From Kosakonia sp. BYX6 (GTDB lineage Bacteria; Pseudomonadota; Gammaproteobacteria; Enterobacterales; Enterobacteriaceae), in contig NZ_CP151800.1 of the NCBI RefSeq assembly GCF_038449125.1, positions 3,754,406-3,818,405 on the forward strand: a stretch of DNA of 64,000 nucleotides, written 5' to 3'. The notes beneath the pieces are model-generated. The model did no database searches and had not been told where the DNA came from. It saw only the letters and a program-made list of their open reading frames with translations. Of the stretch, positions 1 to 10,138 are shown piece after piece. How positions within the stretch are numbered: the first letter of the stretch is position 1; each line of letters opens with the position of its first letter. The position numbers were made by a program, and so were the translations under genes.

Positions 1-509
1 ATTTGGGAGTCAAGTAATGCGCCGTGCAGCGTTCGCTTGCTGTTGTCGATTTCATAGCGCGAGCAGAGCGCGTCGAGGCTGTTGCGCTTGCCGGGGAACA
101 TCTTACGCGCCAGCGCGAGGCTATCGGTGACTTTACAAAAGGTGTCCGTTTTCGGGATACCGCGATTCAGCTTGCTGAATTCATAATCCATAAAGCCGAT
201 ATCAAACGACGCGTTATGGATGACCAACTCCGCGCCGCGGATATAGTCGATGAATTCATCGGCGATGTCGGCGAAGGTTGGTTTATCCAGCAGGAACTCG
301 TCGGCGATACCGTGAACGCCAAACGCTTCAGGATCGATCAACCGATCAGGCTTCAGGTAAATGTGATAGTTATTGCCGGTCAGACGGCGGTTTATCACCT
401 CGACGGCACCGATTTCAATAATCTTGTGCCCTTCATAGTGAGCGCCGATTTGGTTCATACCGGTGGTTTCAGTATCGAGGACGATCTGTCGTGTAATTGC
501 AGTGCTCAT
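1..509 (-). CDS. dnaQ: DNA polymerase III epsilon subunit, proofreading exonuclease (3' end outside window)
   Basis: The reverse strand reads [17 protein letters not shown], the Exo I motif (D-x-E) of the DEDDh 3'-5' proofreading exonuclease of the replicative polymerase. About 169 codons are present, and the gene runs off the left edge before the C-terminal alpha-binding segment. An in-frame ATG three codons upstream (518) is possible, but the start at 509 matches the E. coli protein. It is divergent from rnhA with about 50 bases between the start codons, the same compact dnaQ-rnhA promoter arrangement as in E. coli. Identification is from close residue match to E. coli DnaQ. Confidence 0.95.
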   Translation of the reverse strand, partial: MSTAITRQIVLDTETTGMNQIGAHYEGHKIIEIGAVEVINRRLTGNNYHIYLKPDRLIDPEAFGVHGIADEFLLDKPTFADIADEFIDYIRGAELVIHNASFDIGFMDYEFSKLNRGIPKTDTFCKVTDSLALARKMFPGKRNSLDALCSRYEIDNSKRTLHGALLDSQ

Positions 510-561
510 AGCGGCCATTTATGTCAGACTTGTCGTTTTCAACTCAGGAAGTCTACCAGAG

Positions 562-1035
562 ATGCTTAAACAGGTAGAAATTTTCACCGACGGATCCTGT
601 CTTGGCAATCCGGGTCCGGGTGGATATGGCGCGATTTTACGCTATCGCCAGCACGAAAGAACCTTTAGCGAAGGTTATCGCCTCACCACCAATAACCGCA
701 TGGAGTTGATGGCCGCCATTGTCGCGCTCGAAGGGTTAAAAGAGCATTGCGAAGTGGTGCTCAGCACCGACAGCCAGTACGTTCGCCAGGGGATCACGCA
801 GTGGATCCATAACTGGAAAAAACGCGGCTGGAAAACGGCAGATAAAAAACCGGTTAAAAATGTCGACCTCTGGAAGCGGCTGGATGCGGCGCTCAGCCAG
901 CACCAAATTCGCTGGGAGTGGGTAAAAGGCCACGCCGGTCACCCAGAAAACGAGCGCTGCGATGAACTGGCGCGCACGGCAGCAATGAACCCAACCCAGG
1001 AAGACATTGGCTACCAGCCGGAAACGCTGGCTTAA
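562..1035 (+). CDS. rnhA: Ribonuclease HI
   Basis: This 157-aa protein degrades the RNA strand of RNA-DNA hybrids (R-loops, Okazaki primers). The start at 562 gives [13 protein letters not shown], matching E. coli RNase HI; the reading frame is open further upstream but that extension overlaps dnaQ and has no homology. Catalytic acidic residues are visible: Asp10 (FTDGS), Glu48 (NRMELM), Asp70 (STDSQY) and Asp134 (RCDELA). The basic protrusion [17 protein letters not shown] is intact. Its stop overlaps the stop of convergent yafS by about 3 bases. Cytoplasmic. Confidence 0.97.
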   Translation: MLKQVEIFTDGSCLGNPGPGGYGAILRYRQHERTFSEGYRLTTNNRMELMAAIVALEGLKEHCEVVLSTDSQYVRQGITQWIHNWKKRGWKTADKKPVKNVDLWKRLDAALSQHQIRWEWVKGHAGHPENERCDELARTAAMNPTQEDIGYQPETLA

Positions 1036-1739
1036 GATTGGCGCGTCGCGCCAACGGTTTGACGAACCGGGCTTTTGCTGCGGCTTTGCTTCATGGGGTT
1101 AAGCGTCAGCGGAATAGTGCGTTTGCGCGCGACAACCAACTGCATGCACCCCAGCGCTGGTAAGTGCGTGCTCAGCAGTTTACCGCCCTGCTTTGTCCAG
1201 GGCAGCACGCGAAAGCGGCTATAATGCAATACCTCGAAATTGAGCAGCGAAAGCCAGTCAAACTGGCGCATCAGGGTGAACATGCGGCTTTTAACAGCAG
1301 GGGATCGGCGGGCGAAAGGCACCGCTTTGCTGATCCCCAGCAGGCTGATGGGGTTGAAACCGCTCAATACCAGCCAGCCGTCATCAATCAATACGCGATC
1401 CACTTCCTGGAGCAGACGATGGGGATCGGGACACCAGGGAAGCGTGTGCGCCAGCAGGCAGGCGTCGACGGATTTCCCCGCAAACGGCAAATGCAGCGGA
1501 TCGGCTCTGACTTGTGCCGGATCGCCTGCAAGGGAGACATTCACCTGGTGGGAGATTGCGCAGCTTTCAACATTGATTTCTGCGCTGAGATTGCCAATCT
1601 TGAGCAAGTGAAATCCATACATTTTCGCCAACCATGGCTTGAGCTCCTTTTCCAGCGCCTCGCGGTAATGCACGCCTTTGGGTAAATCATCCCAGCTTGC
1701 CGGTGCTACAAATGTTCGGGGAGTCCTTGCCGGTTTCAT
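1032..1739 (-). CDS. yafS: Putative SAM-dependent methyltransferase YafS
   Basis: This 235-aa protein matches E. coli YafS (about 240 aa) from [13 protein letters not shown] onward, so the start is placed at 1739. The frame stays open to 2102 on the reverse strand, but that extension runs antisense through gloB. The central part ([20 protein letters not shown], then a [21 protein letters not shown] strand-helix pattern) resembles the methyltransferase-11 fold. No substrate is known. It is divergent from gloB with only about 33 bases between starts, and convergent with rnhA. Confidence 0.9.
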   Translation of the reverse strand: MKPARTPRTFVAPASWDDLPKGVHYREALEKELKPWLAKMYGFHLLKIGNLSAEINVESCAISHQVNVSLAGDPAQVRADPLHLPFAGKSVDACLLAHTLPWCPDPHRLLQEVDRVLIDDGWLVLSGFNPISLLGISKAVPFARRSPAVKSRMFTLMRQFDWLSLLNFEVLHYSRFRVLPWTKQGGKLLSTHLPALGCMQLVVARKRTIPLTLNPMKQSRSKSPVRQTVGATRQS

Positions 1740-1772
1740 CACAACCTTCCGCCACGCTTTGAGAGGTAATTT

Positions 1773-2528
1773 ATGAATCTTAACAGTATTCCCGCGTTTC
1801 AGGATAACTACATCTGGGTACTGAGCAACGATGACGGGCGCTGCCTGATTGTTGATCCGGGCGAAGCCGCGCCGATCCTGAAAGCTATCGATGAAAACCA
1901 CTGGCAACCTGACGCTATCTTTCTTACCCATCATCACAATGATCACGTTGGCGGCGTGAAAGAACTGCGCGAACGCTTTCCTGATGTAGTGGTATATGGG
2001 CCAGCAGAGACACAAAATAAGGGCACTACGCAGGTCGTTGCTGAGGGCGATACGGTCGCTGTTTTGGGACACGAATTTTCTATTTTCGCGACGCCAGGTC
2101 ACACTTTAGGACATATCTGTTTCTTCAGTTTTCCTTATCTGTTTTGCGGAGATACGCTGTTTTCCGGCGGCTGTGGAAGATTGTTTGAAGGGACGGCAAG
2201 CCAGATGTATCAATCCTTTTGCAAAATTAATGCGCTTCCCGACGACACCATCATTTGTTGCGCACATGAATACACTTTAGGGAATATGAAGTTTGCAGTT
2301 AGCGTTTTGCCAGAGGATCGCGCACTTAACGAATACTATAGAAAAGTGAGTGAGTTACGTGCGAAAAACCAAAAAACACTCCCCGTAACTCTGAAAAATG
2401 AGCGGGAAATTAATTTATTTCTACGTACGGAAGATGTTGATTTAATTAATGTAATTAATAAAGAAACAAATTTGCAACACCCTGAAGAGCGTTTTGCATG
2501 GTTAAGGGCTAAGAAAGATAACTTCTGA
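1773..2528 (+). CDS. gloB: Hydroxyacylglutathione hydrolase (glyoxalase II)
   Basis: This 251-aa protein has the same length as E. coli GloB. It hydrolyses S-lactoylglutathione to lactate and glutathione, the second step of methylglyoxal detoxification in the cytoplasm. The metallo-beta-lactamase binuclear metal motif is intact as [10 protein letters not shown] (TH-x-H-x-DH pattern), followed by [20 protein letters not shown] and the substrate-binding C-terminal helices. The 3' third (about 2280-2520) is visibly AT-rich compared with its neighbours, yet the protein stays collinear with the family, so it is not a broken gene. Confidence 0.96.
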   Translation: MNLNSIPAFQDNYIWVLSNDDGRCLIVDPGEAAPILKAIDENHWQPDAIFLTHHHNDHVGGVKELRERFPDVVVYGPAETQNKGTTQVVAEGDTVAVLGHEFSIFATPGHTLGHICFFSFPYLFCGDTLFSGGCGRLFEGTASQMYQSFCKINALPDDTIICCAHEYTLGNMKFAVSVLPEDRALNEYYRKVSELRAKNQKTLPVTLKNEREINLFLRTEDVDLINVINKETNLQHPEERFAWLRAKKDNF

Positions 2529-2601
2529 CATTGCGGGTTGCCTTTTGCAAACATCGCCGTTATTATCGCTCGTCTTTTAAGCAACTACTATTGACACACA
2601 C

Positions 2602-3972
2602 ATGAAGGCAAAAGCGATATTATTCGCCTCTGTCCTGCTCGTGGGGTGCCAGGCGTCTAACCACGATGGCACGGTCCAACAGCACGCACAGAGCCTTTCT
2701 GCAGCTGGTCAAGGGGAAGCAGGGAAGTTTACAAGTCAGGCGCGGTGGATGGACGATGGAACACTCACCGCCCAGAGTAACAGTGACTTGTGGGCCTCCA
2801 TTAGCGACGAGCTAAAGATGGGAATTCCGGAAAATACCCGGATTCGCGAACAGAAACTGAAGTATTTGAACAATAAGAGCTATCTCCACGATGTAACTTT
2901 ACGGGCAGAGCCGTATATGTACTGGATAGCAGGGCAAGTTAAAAAACGTAATATGCCCATGGAACTGGTACTACTACCCATAGTGGAGAGCGCTTTTAAC
3001 CCGCACGCAACGTCTGGTGCCAATGCCGCAGGCATTTGGCAAATCATACCGAGCACTGGGCGAAATTATGGTTTAAAACAGACACGCAGCTATGATGCGC
3101 GTCGTGATATTGTGGCCTCTACCACGGCCGCTCTCGACATGATGCAGCGTCTTAACCGTATGTTTGACGGCGACTGGTTACTGACGGTCGCTGCCTATAA
3201 CAGCGGTGAAGGTCGCGTATTGAAGGCGATGAAAGCGAACAAAGCACGGGGTAAACCCACCGACTTCTGGTCTCTTTCATTACCTTACGAAACAAAGGTT
3301 TACGTGCCAAAAATGCTGGCGTTGAGCGATATTCTCAAAAACAGCAAGCGGTATGGCGTAAATCTGCCGACGCCGGATGAAAGCCGTGCGCTGGCGCGTG
3401 TCAGGCTGAGTAGCCCGGTAGAGGTGAATCAGTTGGCTGAAATGGCGGGAATTTCCGTGAACAAGCTGAAGGCGTTTAACGCAGGCGTTAAAGGCTCGAC
3501 GCTAGGTTCAGCAGGTCCACAGTACGTGATGGTGCCGAAGAAACATGCAGATCAGCTGCGTGAATCGCTGGCATCCGGCGAAATCGCCGCCGTACAGCCG
3601 ACGCTGATGGCGCAGAATACCTCACTGCCCAGCCGGAATTATAAGGTTCGCTCAGGCGATACACTTTCTGCCATCGCGTCACGCCTTGGCGTTACCACGA
3701 AGGATCTCCAGCAATGGAATAACCTTCGCGGTGCGAATCTGAAAGTGGGCCAGAACCTGACGGTTGGCGCAGGTAGCAGTGCGCAACGTCTTGCCAGCAA
3801 TAGCGATAGCATTACCTATCGCGTGCGAAAAGGCGATTCGTTGTCCAGTATCGCGAAACGTCACGGCGTGAACATCAAAGATGTGATGCGCTGGAACACC
3901 GATACCGCCAACCTGCAGCCTGGCGATCAGATCACGCTTTTCGTGAAGAACAGCGCAACACCGGATTCCTGA
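2602..3972 (+). CDS. mltD: Membrane-bound lytic murein transglycosylase D
   Basis: This 456-aa outer-membrane lipoprotein cleaves the MurNAc-GlcNAc glycan bond of peptidoglycan, leaving 1,6-anhydro ends. The signal peptide ends in lipobox LLVGC (Cys16). The SLT domain follows, with the catalytic Glu129 (IVESAFNPHATSG) and AGIWQIIPSTGRNYGL and AAYNSGEGRV motifs. Two LysM peptidoglycan-binding repeats lie at about residues 345-389 and 403-446. Transcribed after gloB with a 73-base gap. A strong hairpin terminator follows. Length agrees with the E. coli protein (452 aa). Confidence 0.96.
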   Translation: MKAKAILFASVLLVGCQASNHDGTVQQHAQSLSAAGQGEAGKFTSQARWMDDGTLTAQSNSDLWASISDELKMGIPENTRIREQKLKYLNNKSYLHDVTLRAEPYMYWIAGQVKKRNMPMELVLLPIVESAFNPHATSGANAAGIWQIIPSTGRNYGLKQTRSYDARRDIVASTTAALDMMQRLNRMFDGDWLLTVAAYNSGEGRVLKAMKANKARGKPTDFWSLSLPYETKVYVPKMLALSDILKNSKRYGVNLPTPDESRALARVRLSSPVEVNQLAEMAGISVNKLKAFNAGVKGSTLGSAGPQYVMVPKKHADQLRESLASGEIAAVQPTLMAQNTSLPSRNYKVRSGDTLSAIASRLGVTTKDLQQWNNLRGANLKVGQNLTVGAGSSAQRLASNSDSITYRVRKGDSLSSIAKRHGVNIKDVMRWNTDTANLQPGDQITLFVKNSATPDS

Positions 3973-3983
3973 TTTAATCCGAC

Positions 3984-4019
3984 AAAAAAAGCACCGTATT
4001 CCCCACGGTGCTTTTTTTT
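3984..4019. terminator. Bidirectional intrinsic terminator between mltD and yafD
   Basis: Inverted repeat gcaccgt (3991-3997) / acggtgc (4005-4011) is flanked by an A run on one side and a T run on the other, so it can stop transcripts from both convergent genes. Confidence 0.9.
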
Positions 4020-4026
4020 ATCCTTT

Positions 4027-4866
<840 letters not shown>

Positions 4867-5038
4867 TCATTCAGTTATAGGGATTGTAGCCCAGAGTTTC
4901 AACGACCAATCGAGAGAAAAGCCGTTGGTTGTGGTGAGTGACACAGACAAAACGTGCCGGGCGTGGCGTCATAGCGGGTGGCATGGTTAAATACAGTCGC
5001 TTGAATAATATCGATGAAATGTTGCTACAGAGGCAATA

Positions 5039-5935
5039 ATGAAAACCACCTCGGAAGAACTCGCGATTTTTGTCGCTGTCGTAGAAAGCGGCAGCTTTAG
5101 CCGGGCAGCGGAACGTTTAGGCCAGGCAAATTCGGCCATTAGCCGTGCAGTAAAGAAACTGGAAAATAAACTGGGTGTGAACCTGCTGAACCGAACAACT
5201 CGCCAACTTAGCCTCACCGAAGAAGGTGAGCGCTATTTTCGCCGCGTGCAAACGGTGCTACAGGAGATGGCAGCGGCAGAAACAGAAGTGATGGAGAATA
5301 AATCCGTACCGCGTGGCACATTGCGTATTGATGCCGCAACACCGGTTGTGTTGCATTTTTTGATGCCGCTGATTAAACCGTTTCGTGAACGCTACCCGGA
5401 AATCAATTTGTCGCTGGTCTCCAGCGAGACGTTTATCAACCTCATTGAGCGCAAAGTCGATGTGGCGATCCGCGTCGGCAAACTGACCGACTCCAGCCTA
5501 CGCGCCCGCCCGCTGTTCAAAAGCTATCGCAAAATTATCGCCTCGCCTGATTACATTGCCCGTTACGGCAAACCGGAAACCGCCGAAGCTTTGCGTGACC
5601 ATGTTTGTCTTGGCTTTACCGAACCGGTTTCACTGAACACGTGGCCGGTGGCCTCTGGCGATGGGCAACTGCTCGAAGTGACGCCGGAGATATCGTCCAA
5701 CAGCGGTGAAACATTGAAACACCTGTGTTTGAGCGGAAACGGTATCGCCAGTTTATCGGACTATATGATCGACAAAGAGTTGGCGAGCGGTGAGTTGGTT
5801 GAGTTGCTGGCGGACAAACGTCTGCCAGTGGAGATGCCCTTTAGTGCCGTCTATTACAGCGATCGGGCGGTGAGTACGCGCATACGCGCTTTTATCGATT
5901 TCGTCAGCGAGCATGCCCCGCAGACGGGAGAATAA
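5039..5935 (+). CDS. yafC: LysR-family transcriptional regulator YafC
   Basis: This 298-aa protein has an N-terminal winged helix-turn-helix ([20 protein letters not shown], residues about 19-38) and the usual LysR C-terminal two-lobe co-inducer domain from about residue 90. It matches E. coli YafC (304 aa), with a shorter C-terminus. The target is unknown. LysR regulators often control an adjacent divergent gene; here yafD is divergent and dkgB convergent. Confidence 0.92.
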   Translation: MKTTSEELAIFVAVVESGSFSRAAERLGQANSAISRAVKKLENKLGVNLLNRTTRQLSLTEEGERYFRRVQTVLQEMAAAETEVMENKSVPRGTLRIDAATPVVLHFLMPLIKPFRERYPEINLSLVSSETFINLIERKVDVAIRVGKLTDSSLRARPLFKSYRKIIASPDYIARYGKPETAEALRDHVCLGFTEPVSLNTWPVASGDGQLLEVTPEISSNSGETLKHLCLSGNGIASLSDYMIDKELASGELVELLADKRLPVEMPFSAVYYSDRAVSTRIRAFIDFVSEHAPQTGE

Positions 5936-5937
5936 CG

Positions 5938-5963
5938 AAAACGGGAGCCTTAGCTCCCGTTAC
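5938..5963. terminator. Hairpin between convergent yafC and dkgB
   Basis: Perfect inverted repeat acgggagc (5941-5948) / gctcccgt (5953-5960) sits exactly between the two stop codons. The U tract is weak on both strands, so the terminator role is inferred from position and stem strength. Confidence 0.65.
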
Positions 5964-5971
5964 GTTGCAGC

Positions 5972-6775
5972 TTAATCCCACTCTGGTGCAAGGCCTTCCG
6001 GGCTGACCAGACGGTCGTTGCAATCCAATTTGGCGATGTCCGCTTTATCTTGCGCATCCAGTTTCAGCGATTGCGCCAGCAGGTTACTCGCCAGGTTCTC
6101 ACGCTTGGTAGAAGACGGAATCACCGCATAGCCTTCACCCATCGCCCAGGCCAGGATCACTTGCGCAGGTGTCGCGTTGTGTTTCTGCGCAATACGACCA
6201 ATCACTTCATCTTTCAGCGCCTTGCCATACGCCAGCGTCATGTAAGAGGTGATATGGATACCGTGCAGTTTCGCCCAATCTGCCACTTTACGGTTTTGCA
6301 GATACGGTGACAGTTCAATCTGGTTAGTCGCGATATTTTCCGCACCGACAGCGGCAATAGCTTGCTCCATCAGCGGGATGGTGAAGTTAGAAATACCAAT
6401 CTGGCGCGTCAGCCCCTGCTCTTTCGCTTTCATCAGTTGTTGCATGGAAACAGCAACCGGCACAGCTGCGCCCGGAGAAGGCCAGTGGATCAGCGTTAAA
6501 TCAACGTAATCAGTGCCGAGTTTTTTCAGGCTCTCTTGCAGGCTTGGGATCAGCAGATCTTCTCCCAAGTTTTCAGTCCAGATTTTGGTGGTGATAAACA
6601 GTTCTTCACGCGCAACGCCGCTCTGTGCGAGCGCTTCGCCAATGGCGGCTTCGTTACCATAAATCTGTGCGGTATCAATAACGCGGTAGCCCAGTTCAAG
6701 GGCATTTTTCACCGATGCGATGACTGCTTCGTCAGTTAAACGGAAGGTACCAAGACCAAATGCAGGGATAGACAT
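5972..6775 (-). CDS. dkgB: 2,5-diketo-D-gluconate reductase B / methylglyoxal reductase (aldo-keto reductase)
   Basis: This 267-aa NADPH-dependent aldo-keto reductase matches E. coli DkgB in length and sequence. The start at 6775 ([13 protein letters not shown]) has a good AGAGG ribosome site; the frame continues nine codons upstream without support. The catalytic Asp-Tyr-Lys-His set is visible in [16 protein letters not shown] and LIHWPSP. The family reduces 2,5-diketogluconate and small aldehydes such as methylglyoxal, a theme shared with nearby gloB and gloA2. Its promoter region is shared with the divergent HxlR regulator. Confidence 0.95.
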   Translation of the reverse strand: MSIPAFGLGTFRLTDEAVIASVKNALELGYRVIDTAQIYGNEAAIGEALAQSGVAREELFITTKIWTENLGEDLLIPSLQESLKKLGTDYVDLTLIHWPSPGAAVPVAVSMQQLMKAKEQGLTRQIGISNFTIPLMEQAIAAVGAENIATNQIELSPYLQNRKVADWAKLHGIHITSYMTLAYGKALKDEVIGRIAQKHNATPAQVILAWAMGEGYAVIPSSTKRENLASNLLAQSLKLDAQDKADIAKLDCNDRLVSPEGLAPEWD

Positions 6776-6923
6776 CAGAATTCCTCTTTTCGTCGTTTTC
6801 AAAACTCATGCCGCGATTATCCCTGGCTCACTAAGGCGGAAAAAGAGGCAAAAAAGCAGAGGATTTTTGCTGCAAGAGCAACAATGTGCCACGGCAACGG
6901 TGAATCGAGTAACTTGCATTTTG

Positions 6924-6942
6924 AAAGTCACTATGTCACTTT
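6924..6942. promoter_or_regulatory. Candidate HxlR operator in the dkgB / regulator divergent gap
   Basis: AAAGTCAC-TAT-GTCACTTT forms a near-palindrome (7 of 8 positions pair) and also contains two tandem copies of a TCACTwTG motif. It lies about 35 bases before the regulator start codon and within the 200-base divergent gap. HxlR proteins bind such short dyads as dimers and often repress themselves. The link to this regulator is inference. Confidence 0.45.
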
Positions 6943-6976
6943 GTGCGCAGACGATAAACAACCTCCAGGCTCGATC

Positions 6977-7534
6977 ATGAAAAATGAACCGCTTTGCCAC
7001 GCTCCCTGCCCTATCGCCCGCAGTCTTGGGCGTATCGGTGATAGCTGGAGCATGATTATCTTGCGCGACGCGTTTGCCGGTTTTACGCGCTTCGATGAGT
7101 TTCAGAAAAGCGCCAACGTTGCGCCAAATATCCTCTCCCGCCGCCTGAAAGAGCTGGTTGATGACGGGCTGCTGGAAAAAGTGAGCTACAGTACAACGCC
7201 ACCGCGCTATGAATACCATCTCACTGCGCGCGGTCATGATTTCCGCCCGGTGATCCTCGCCTTAGCGGAATGGGGCAATCGTTATTTTTCACCAGAAGGC
7301 GCGCAAATCCAGCTGGTTGAGCGTCAGACGCAGCGTCCTGTCGAAGCGATCATGGTCGACAAAGCCACCGGCGAGCCGATTACGCCAGAGAAATACGTTA
7401 TGGTTCCCGGCCCAGCCGCTTCACCGGTTATCCATTACCGTCATGATTACCTGCAACGTAAATCCGACGGGGATAACGCGCAGAAATTCACACCGCAGCA
7501 GTATGTGAGTGTCGATCATGATGACAACCAATAA
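6977..7534 (+). CDS. HxlR-family winged-helix transcriptional regulator
   Basis: This 185-aa protein has the DUF24/HxlR domain at about residues 10-105: CPIARSLGRIGDSWSMIILR, then FDEFQKSANVAPNILSRRLK as recognition helix and a beta wing (TTPPRYEYHLT). The start at 6977 removes a 31-residue unsupported extension. Two N-terminal cysteines (Cys7 and Cys11, LCHAPC) lie where redox- or electrophile-sensing relatives such as YodB and CatR carry their reactive cysteine. The roughly 80-residue C-terminal tail is longer than in minimal HxlR proteins and I do not recognise it. It overlaps the adaptor gene downstream, so it is almost certainly the local regulator of the exporter. Not present at this site in E. 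coli. Confidence 0.88.
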   Translation: MKNEPLCHAPCPIARSLGRIGDSWSMIILRDAFAGFTRFDEFQKSANVAPNILSRRLKELVDDGLLEKVSYSTTPPRYEYHLTARGHDFRPVILALAEWGNRYFSPEGAQIQLVERQTQRPVEAIMVDKATGEPITPEKYVMVPGPAASPVIHYRHDYLQRKSDGDNAQKFTPQQYVSVDHDDNQ

Positions 7535-8561
7535 GAAAAAAGTGCTCACGCTTACGATACTCAGCGCGGCGCTGCTGGCCGTGGCCGCTTATGGGGTTTA
7601 TTGGTGGCAAACCGGGCGCTTTATACAGTCAACCGATGATGCTTATGTCGGCGGCGATATCAGTGCGATTTCCAGCAAAGTTTCCGGGTATATTCAACAA
7701 ATTGCCATTCAGGACAATATGCTCGTCAAGAAAGGCGATCTTTTAGTGCGCCTTGACGATCGCGATTACCAGGCGGCACTCGCCAAAGCGATGGGTGAAG
7801 TCGCGGCACAGCAAGCGGCACTGGCCGATATTGCCGCCACTCGCCAATTGCAACTGGCGACGATTGAAGGGTCAACGGCATCGTTGGCCGCTGCCAGGGC
7901 AACCAGCGAGAAATCCGCTAACGACAATCGACGCTATAGCGCGCTGGTGATGTCCAGCGCCGTTTCCGCGCAGATACGGGAAAACGCGGCGGCGGATTAT
8001 CGCCGGGCGCGCGCCGAAGAGAATAAAGCGCACGCGGACAGCGCCGTTGCTGAACGTCAGCTTCTGGTGCTCGATGCCCGCCAACAGCAGGCACAGGCCG
8101 CCTTGATGCAGGCACAAGCCAATCTGGAAATGGCCCGGCTTAATCTCAGCTACACCGAAATTCGCGCGCCGTTTGATGGCGTGGTGGGTAATCGCCGTGC
8201 CTGGTCAGGTTCCTTTGTCAGCAGCGGAACGCAGCTCCTTTCGCTGGTGCCAGCGCAAGGTTTATGGGTGGAAGCCAATTTCAAGGAAAGCCAGCTTGCG
8301 CATATGCGTCCAGGCCAACCAGCAACTGTTGTTGCTGATGTGCTGCCCGGACGTACTTTTCATGGACATGTGTTGAGTGTCTCACCTGCGACGGGTTCGC
8401 GTTTTAGTATTCTCCCGGCGGAAAATGCGACCGGCAATTTCACTAAAATTGTTCAGCGAGTGCCGGTGCGCATCGCCCTGGAAGGTGAAGCCGCCAAACT
8501 TGACGTGCTGCGCCCGGGGTTTTCGGTCATCGTCACCGTCGATGAAAAGAGCACGCGATGA
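7518..8561 (+). CDS. EmrA/HlyD-type periplasmic adaptor of a drug efflux pump
   Basis: This 347-aa inner-membrane-anchored membrane fusion protein has one N-terminal TM helix (about residues 9-29), a split biotinyl-lipoyl domain (DAYVGGDISAISSKVSGYI and LNLSYTEIRAPFDGVV), a long Ala/Gln-rich coiled-coil hairpin (about 80-205), and the EmrA-type beta barrel with the NFTKIVQRVPVRI signature. The start is placed at ATG 7518, 17 bases inside the regulator gene; a GTG three codons earlier is possible. Its stop overlaps the exporter start as ATGA, implying translational coupling. It should couple the exporter to an outer-membrane channel such as TolC, which is not encoded here. Confidence 0.9.
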   Translation: MMTTNKKKVLTLTILSAALLAVAAYGVYWWQTGRFIQSTDDAYVGGDISAISSKVSGYIQQIAIQDNMLVKKGDLLVRLDDRDYQAALAKAMGEVAAQQAALADIAATRQLQLATIEGSTASLAAARATSEKSANDNRRYSALVMSSAVSAQIRENAAADYRRARAEENKAHADSAVAERQLLVLDARQQQAQAALMQAQANLEMARLNLSYTEIRAPFDGVVGNRRAWSGSFVSSGTQLLSLVPAQGLWVEANFKESQLAHMRPGQPATVVADVLPGRTFHGHVLSVSPATGSRFSILPAENATGNFTKIVQRVPVRIALEGEAAKLDVLRPGFSVIVTVDEKSTR

Positions 8562-10120
8562 GTACCTCCGGCGCAGTACCGCTGTCGTCCGTTGTTTCCA
8601 TGGCACTCAACCAAAAAGTATTCGCTTTCTCTACCATGTGCGTGGGCATGTTTATCGCACTGATTGATATTCAGATTGTTTCAGCCTCTTTGCGAAACAT
8701 TGGCGGCGGCCTTTCTGCCGGAGACGATGAAACGGTTTGGGTGCAAACCAGCTATTTAATTGCCGAGATCATTATTATTCCCCTTTCCGGCTGGCTGGCC
8801 AGGGTGATGTCTACGCGCTGGCTGTTTGCCGCCTCGGCTGCGGGTTTCACCGTGATGAGCCTGCTGTGCGGATGGGCGTGGAATATCCAAAGTATGATCT
8901 TATTTCGCGCATTGCAGGGGCTGGCTGGCGGATCAATGATCCCGCTGGTGTTTACGACGGCATTCGCTTTTTTCGAAGGTAAACAACGGGTGATCGCTGC
9001 CGCAACCATTGGTGGGCTGGCATCGCTGGCCCCGACCCTCGGCCCAACGGTGGGTGGCTGGATCACCGATAACTTCAGTTGGCACTGGCTATTCTTTATC
9101 AATATTGTGCCGGGAATGTATATCGCCATTGCCGTACCGCTATTGGTAAAAATCGATACCCCAAATCTTTCGCTGCTGCGCGGCGCGGATTACCTCAGTA
9201 TTTTGTTACTCGCCGTGTCGCTGGGTTGCCTGGAATATACGCTAGAAGAAGGGCCGCGCTGGGGCTGGTTTGATGACGACACGCTGGTGCTTACGGGCTG
9301 GATCGCACTGCTTTGCGGTGTTGCTTTTATCGTTCGCACATTACGCCATGCGCAGCCAGTTATGGACTTGCGCGCACTACAGGATCGCACTTTCACGCTG
9401 GGTTGCTACTTCTCGTTTATGGCAGGGGTAGGCATCTTTGCTACGATCTATCTAACGCCGCTGTTTCTTGGAATGGTTCGCGGTTTTAGCGCGCTGGAAA
9501 TTGGTCTGGCCGTCTTTTCCACCGGTCTCTTTCAGGTGCTCTCCATACCGCTCTACGCCTGGGTTGCCAATCGCGTCGATTTACGCTGGTTGTTGATGGC
9601 AGGTCTGGTGGCGTTCGCCTTCTCCATGTACAGCTTTATTCCGCTGACTCACGAGTGGGGGGCGCGAGAACTGCTGTTACCGCAGGCGTTTCGCGGGCTG
9701 GCACAGCAATTTGCAATTGCGCCAGCCGTCACGCTCACTCTCGGTAGTTTGCCGCCTGCACGGCTGAAACTGGCATCCGGCCTGTTTAATTTGATGCGTA
9801 ATCTCGGCGGCGCAATTGGTATTGCGCTTTGTGGTACGGTCATTAATAACCGTACCAATCTGCATTACAGCCGCCTTGCTGACCATCTCAACAATGCCAA
9901 TCTTTCGGTAACGGAATTCGTTCAGGGAAGTACCCGTCAATTACTGAGTCAGGGTCTTGCGCCGGAGATTGCCGATAATGCCGCACTGAAGAATCTTTCC
10001 GCTCTGGCGTTACGGGAGGCGCGCACGCAGGCATTTTCAGATGCCTTTTATCTGATCATGATCGGCTTTTTGATTGCTGCGCTGCTTGTTCCCTTAATGA
10101 AAAAGCCGCAGACACCATGA
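8558..10120 (+). CDS. EmrB/DHA2-family 14-TM drug:proton antiporter
   Basis: This 520-aa major facilitator protein shows the DHA2 plan of 14 predicted helices: MFIALIDIQIVSAS (TM1 motif D1, about residues 31-44), RALQGLAGGSMIP, and antiporter motif C LAPTLGPTVGGW (about 158-168). The C-terminal half contains a long periplasmic segment typical of EmrB and FarB. It pairs with the overlapping EmrA-like gene. EmrAB pumps export hydrophobic uncouplers and antibiotics; in E. coli EmrAB is linked to export of the fatty-acid-synthesis inhibitor thiolactomycin. The substrate here is unknown. The next gene begins 18 bases downstream. Confidence 0.9.
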   Translation: MSTSGAVPLSSVVSMALNQKVFAFSTMCVGMFIALIDIQIVSASLRNIGGGLSAGDDETVWVQTSYLIAEIIIIPLSGWLARVMSTRWLFAASAAGFTVMSLLCGWAWNIQSMILFRALQGLAGGSMIPLVFTTAFAFFEGKQRVIAAATIGGLASLAPTLGPTVGGWITDNFSWHWLFFINIVPGMYIAIAVPLLVKIDTPNLSLLRGADYLSILLLAVSLGCLEYTLEEGPRWGWFDDDTLVLTGWIALLCGVAFIVRTLRHAQPVMDLRALQDRTFTLGCYFSFMAGVGIFATIYLTPLFLGMVRGFSALEIGLAVFSTGLFQVLSIPLYAWVANRVDLRWLLMAGLVAFAFSMYSFIPLTHEWGARELLLPQAFRGLAQQFAIAPAVTLTLGSLPPARLKLASGLFNLMRNLGGAIGIALCGTVINNRTNLHYSRLADHLNNANLSVTEFVQGSTRQLLSQGLAPEIADNAALKNLSALALREARTQAFSDAFYLIMIGFLIAALLVPLMKKPQTP

Positions 10121-10138
10121 TATTCAGGAGAATTTATT

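Noticed and set aside
1740-2102. N-terminal extension of YafS to 356 residues
   Set aside because: The extra 121 codons are antisense to gloB, and homology to YafS begins at the internal Met at 1739.
6776-6976. Search for a duplicated tRNA-Asp 3' end as an attachment site
   Set aside because: No copy of the tRNA terminal sequence is seen near dkgB, and no integrase gene is present.
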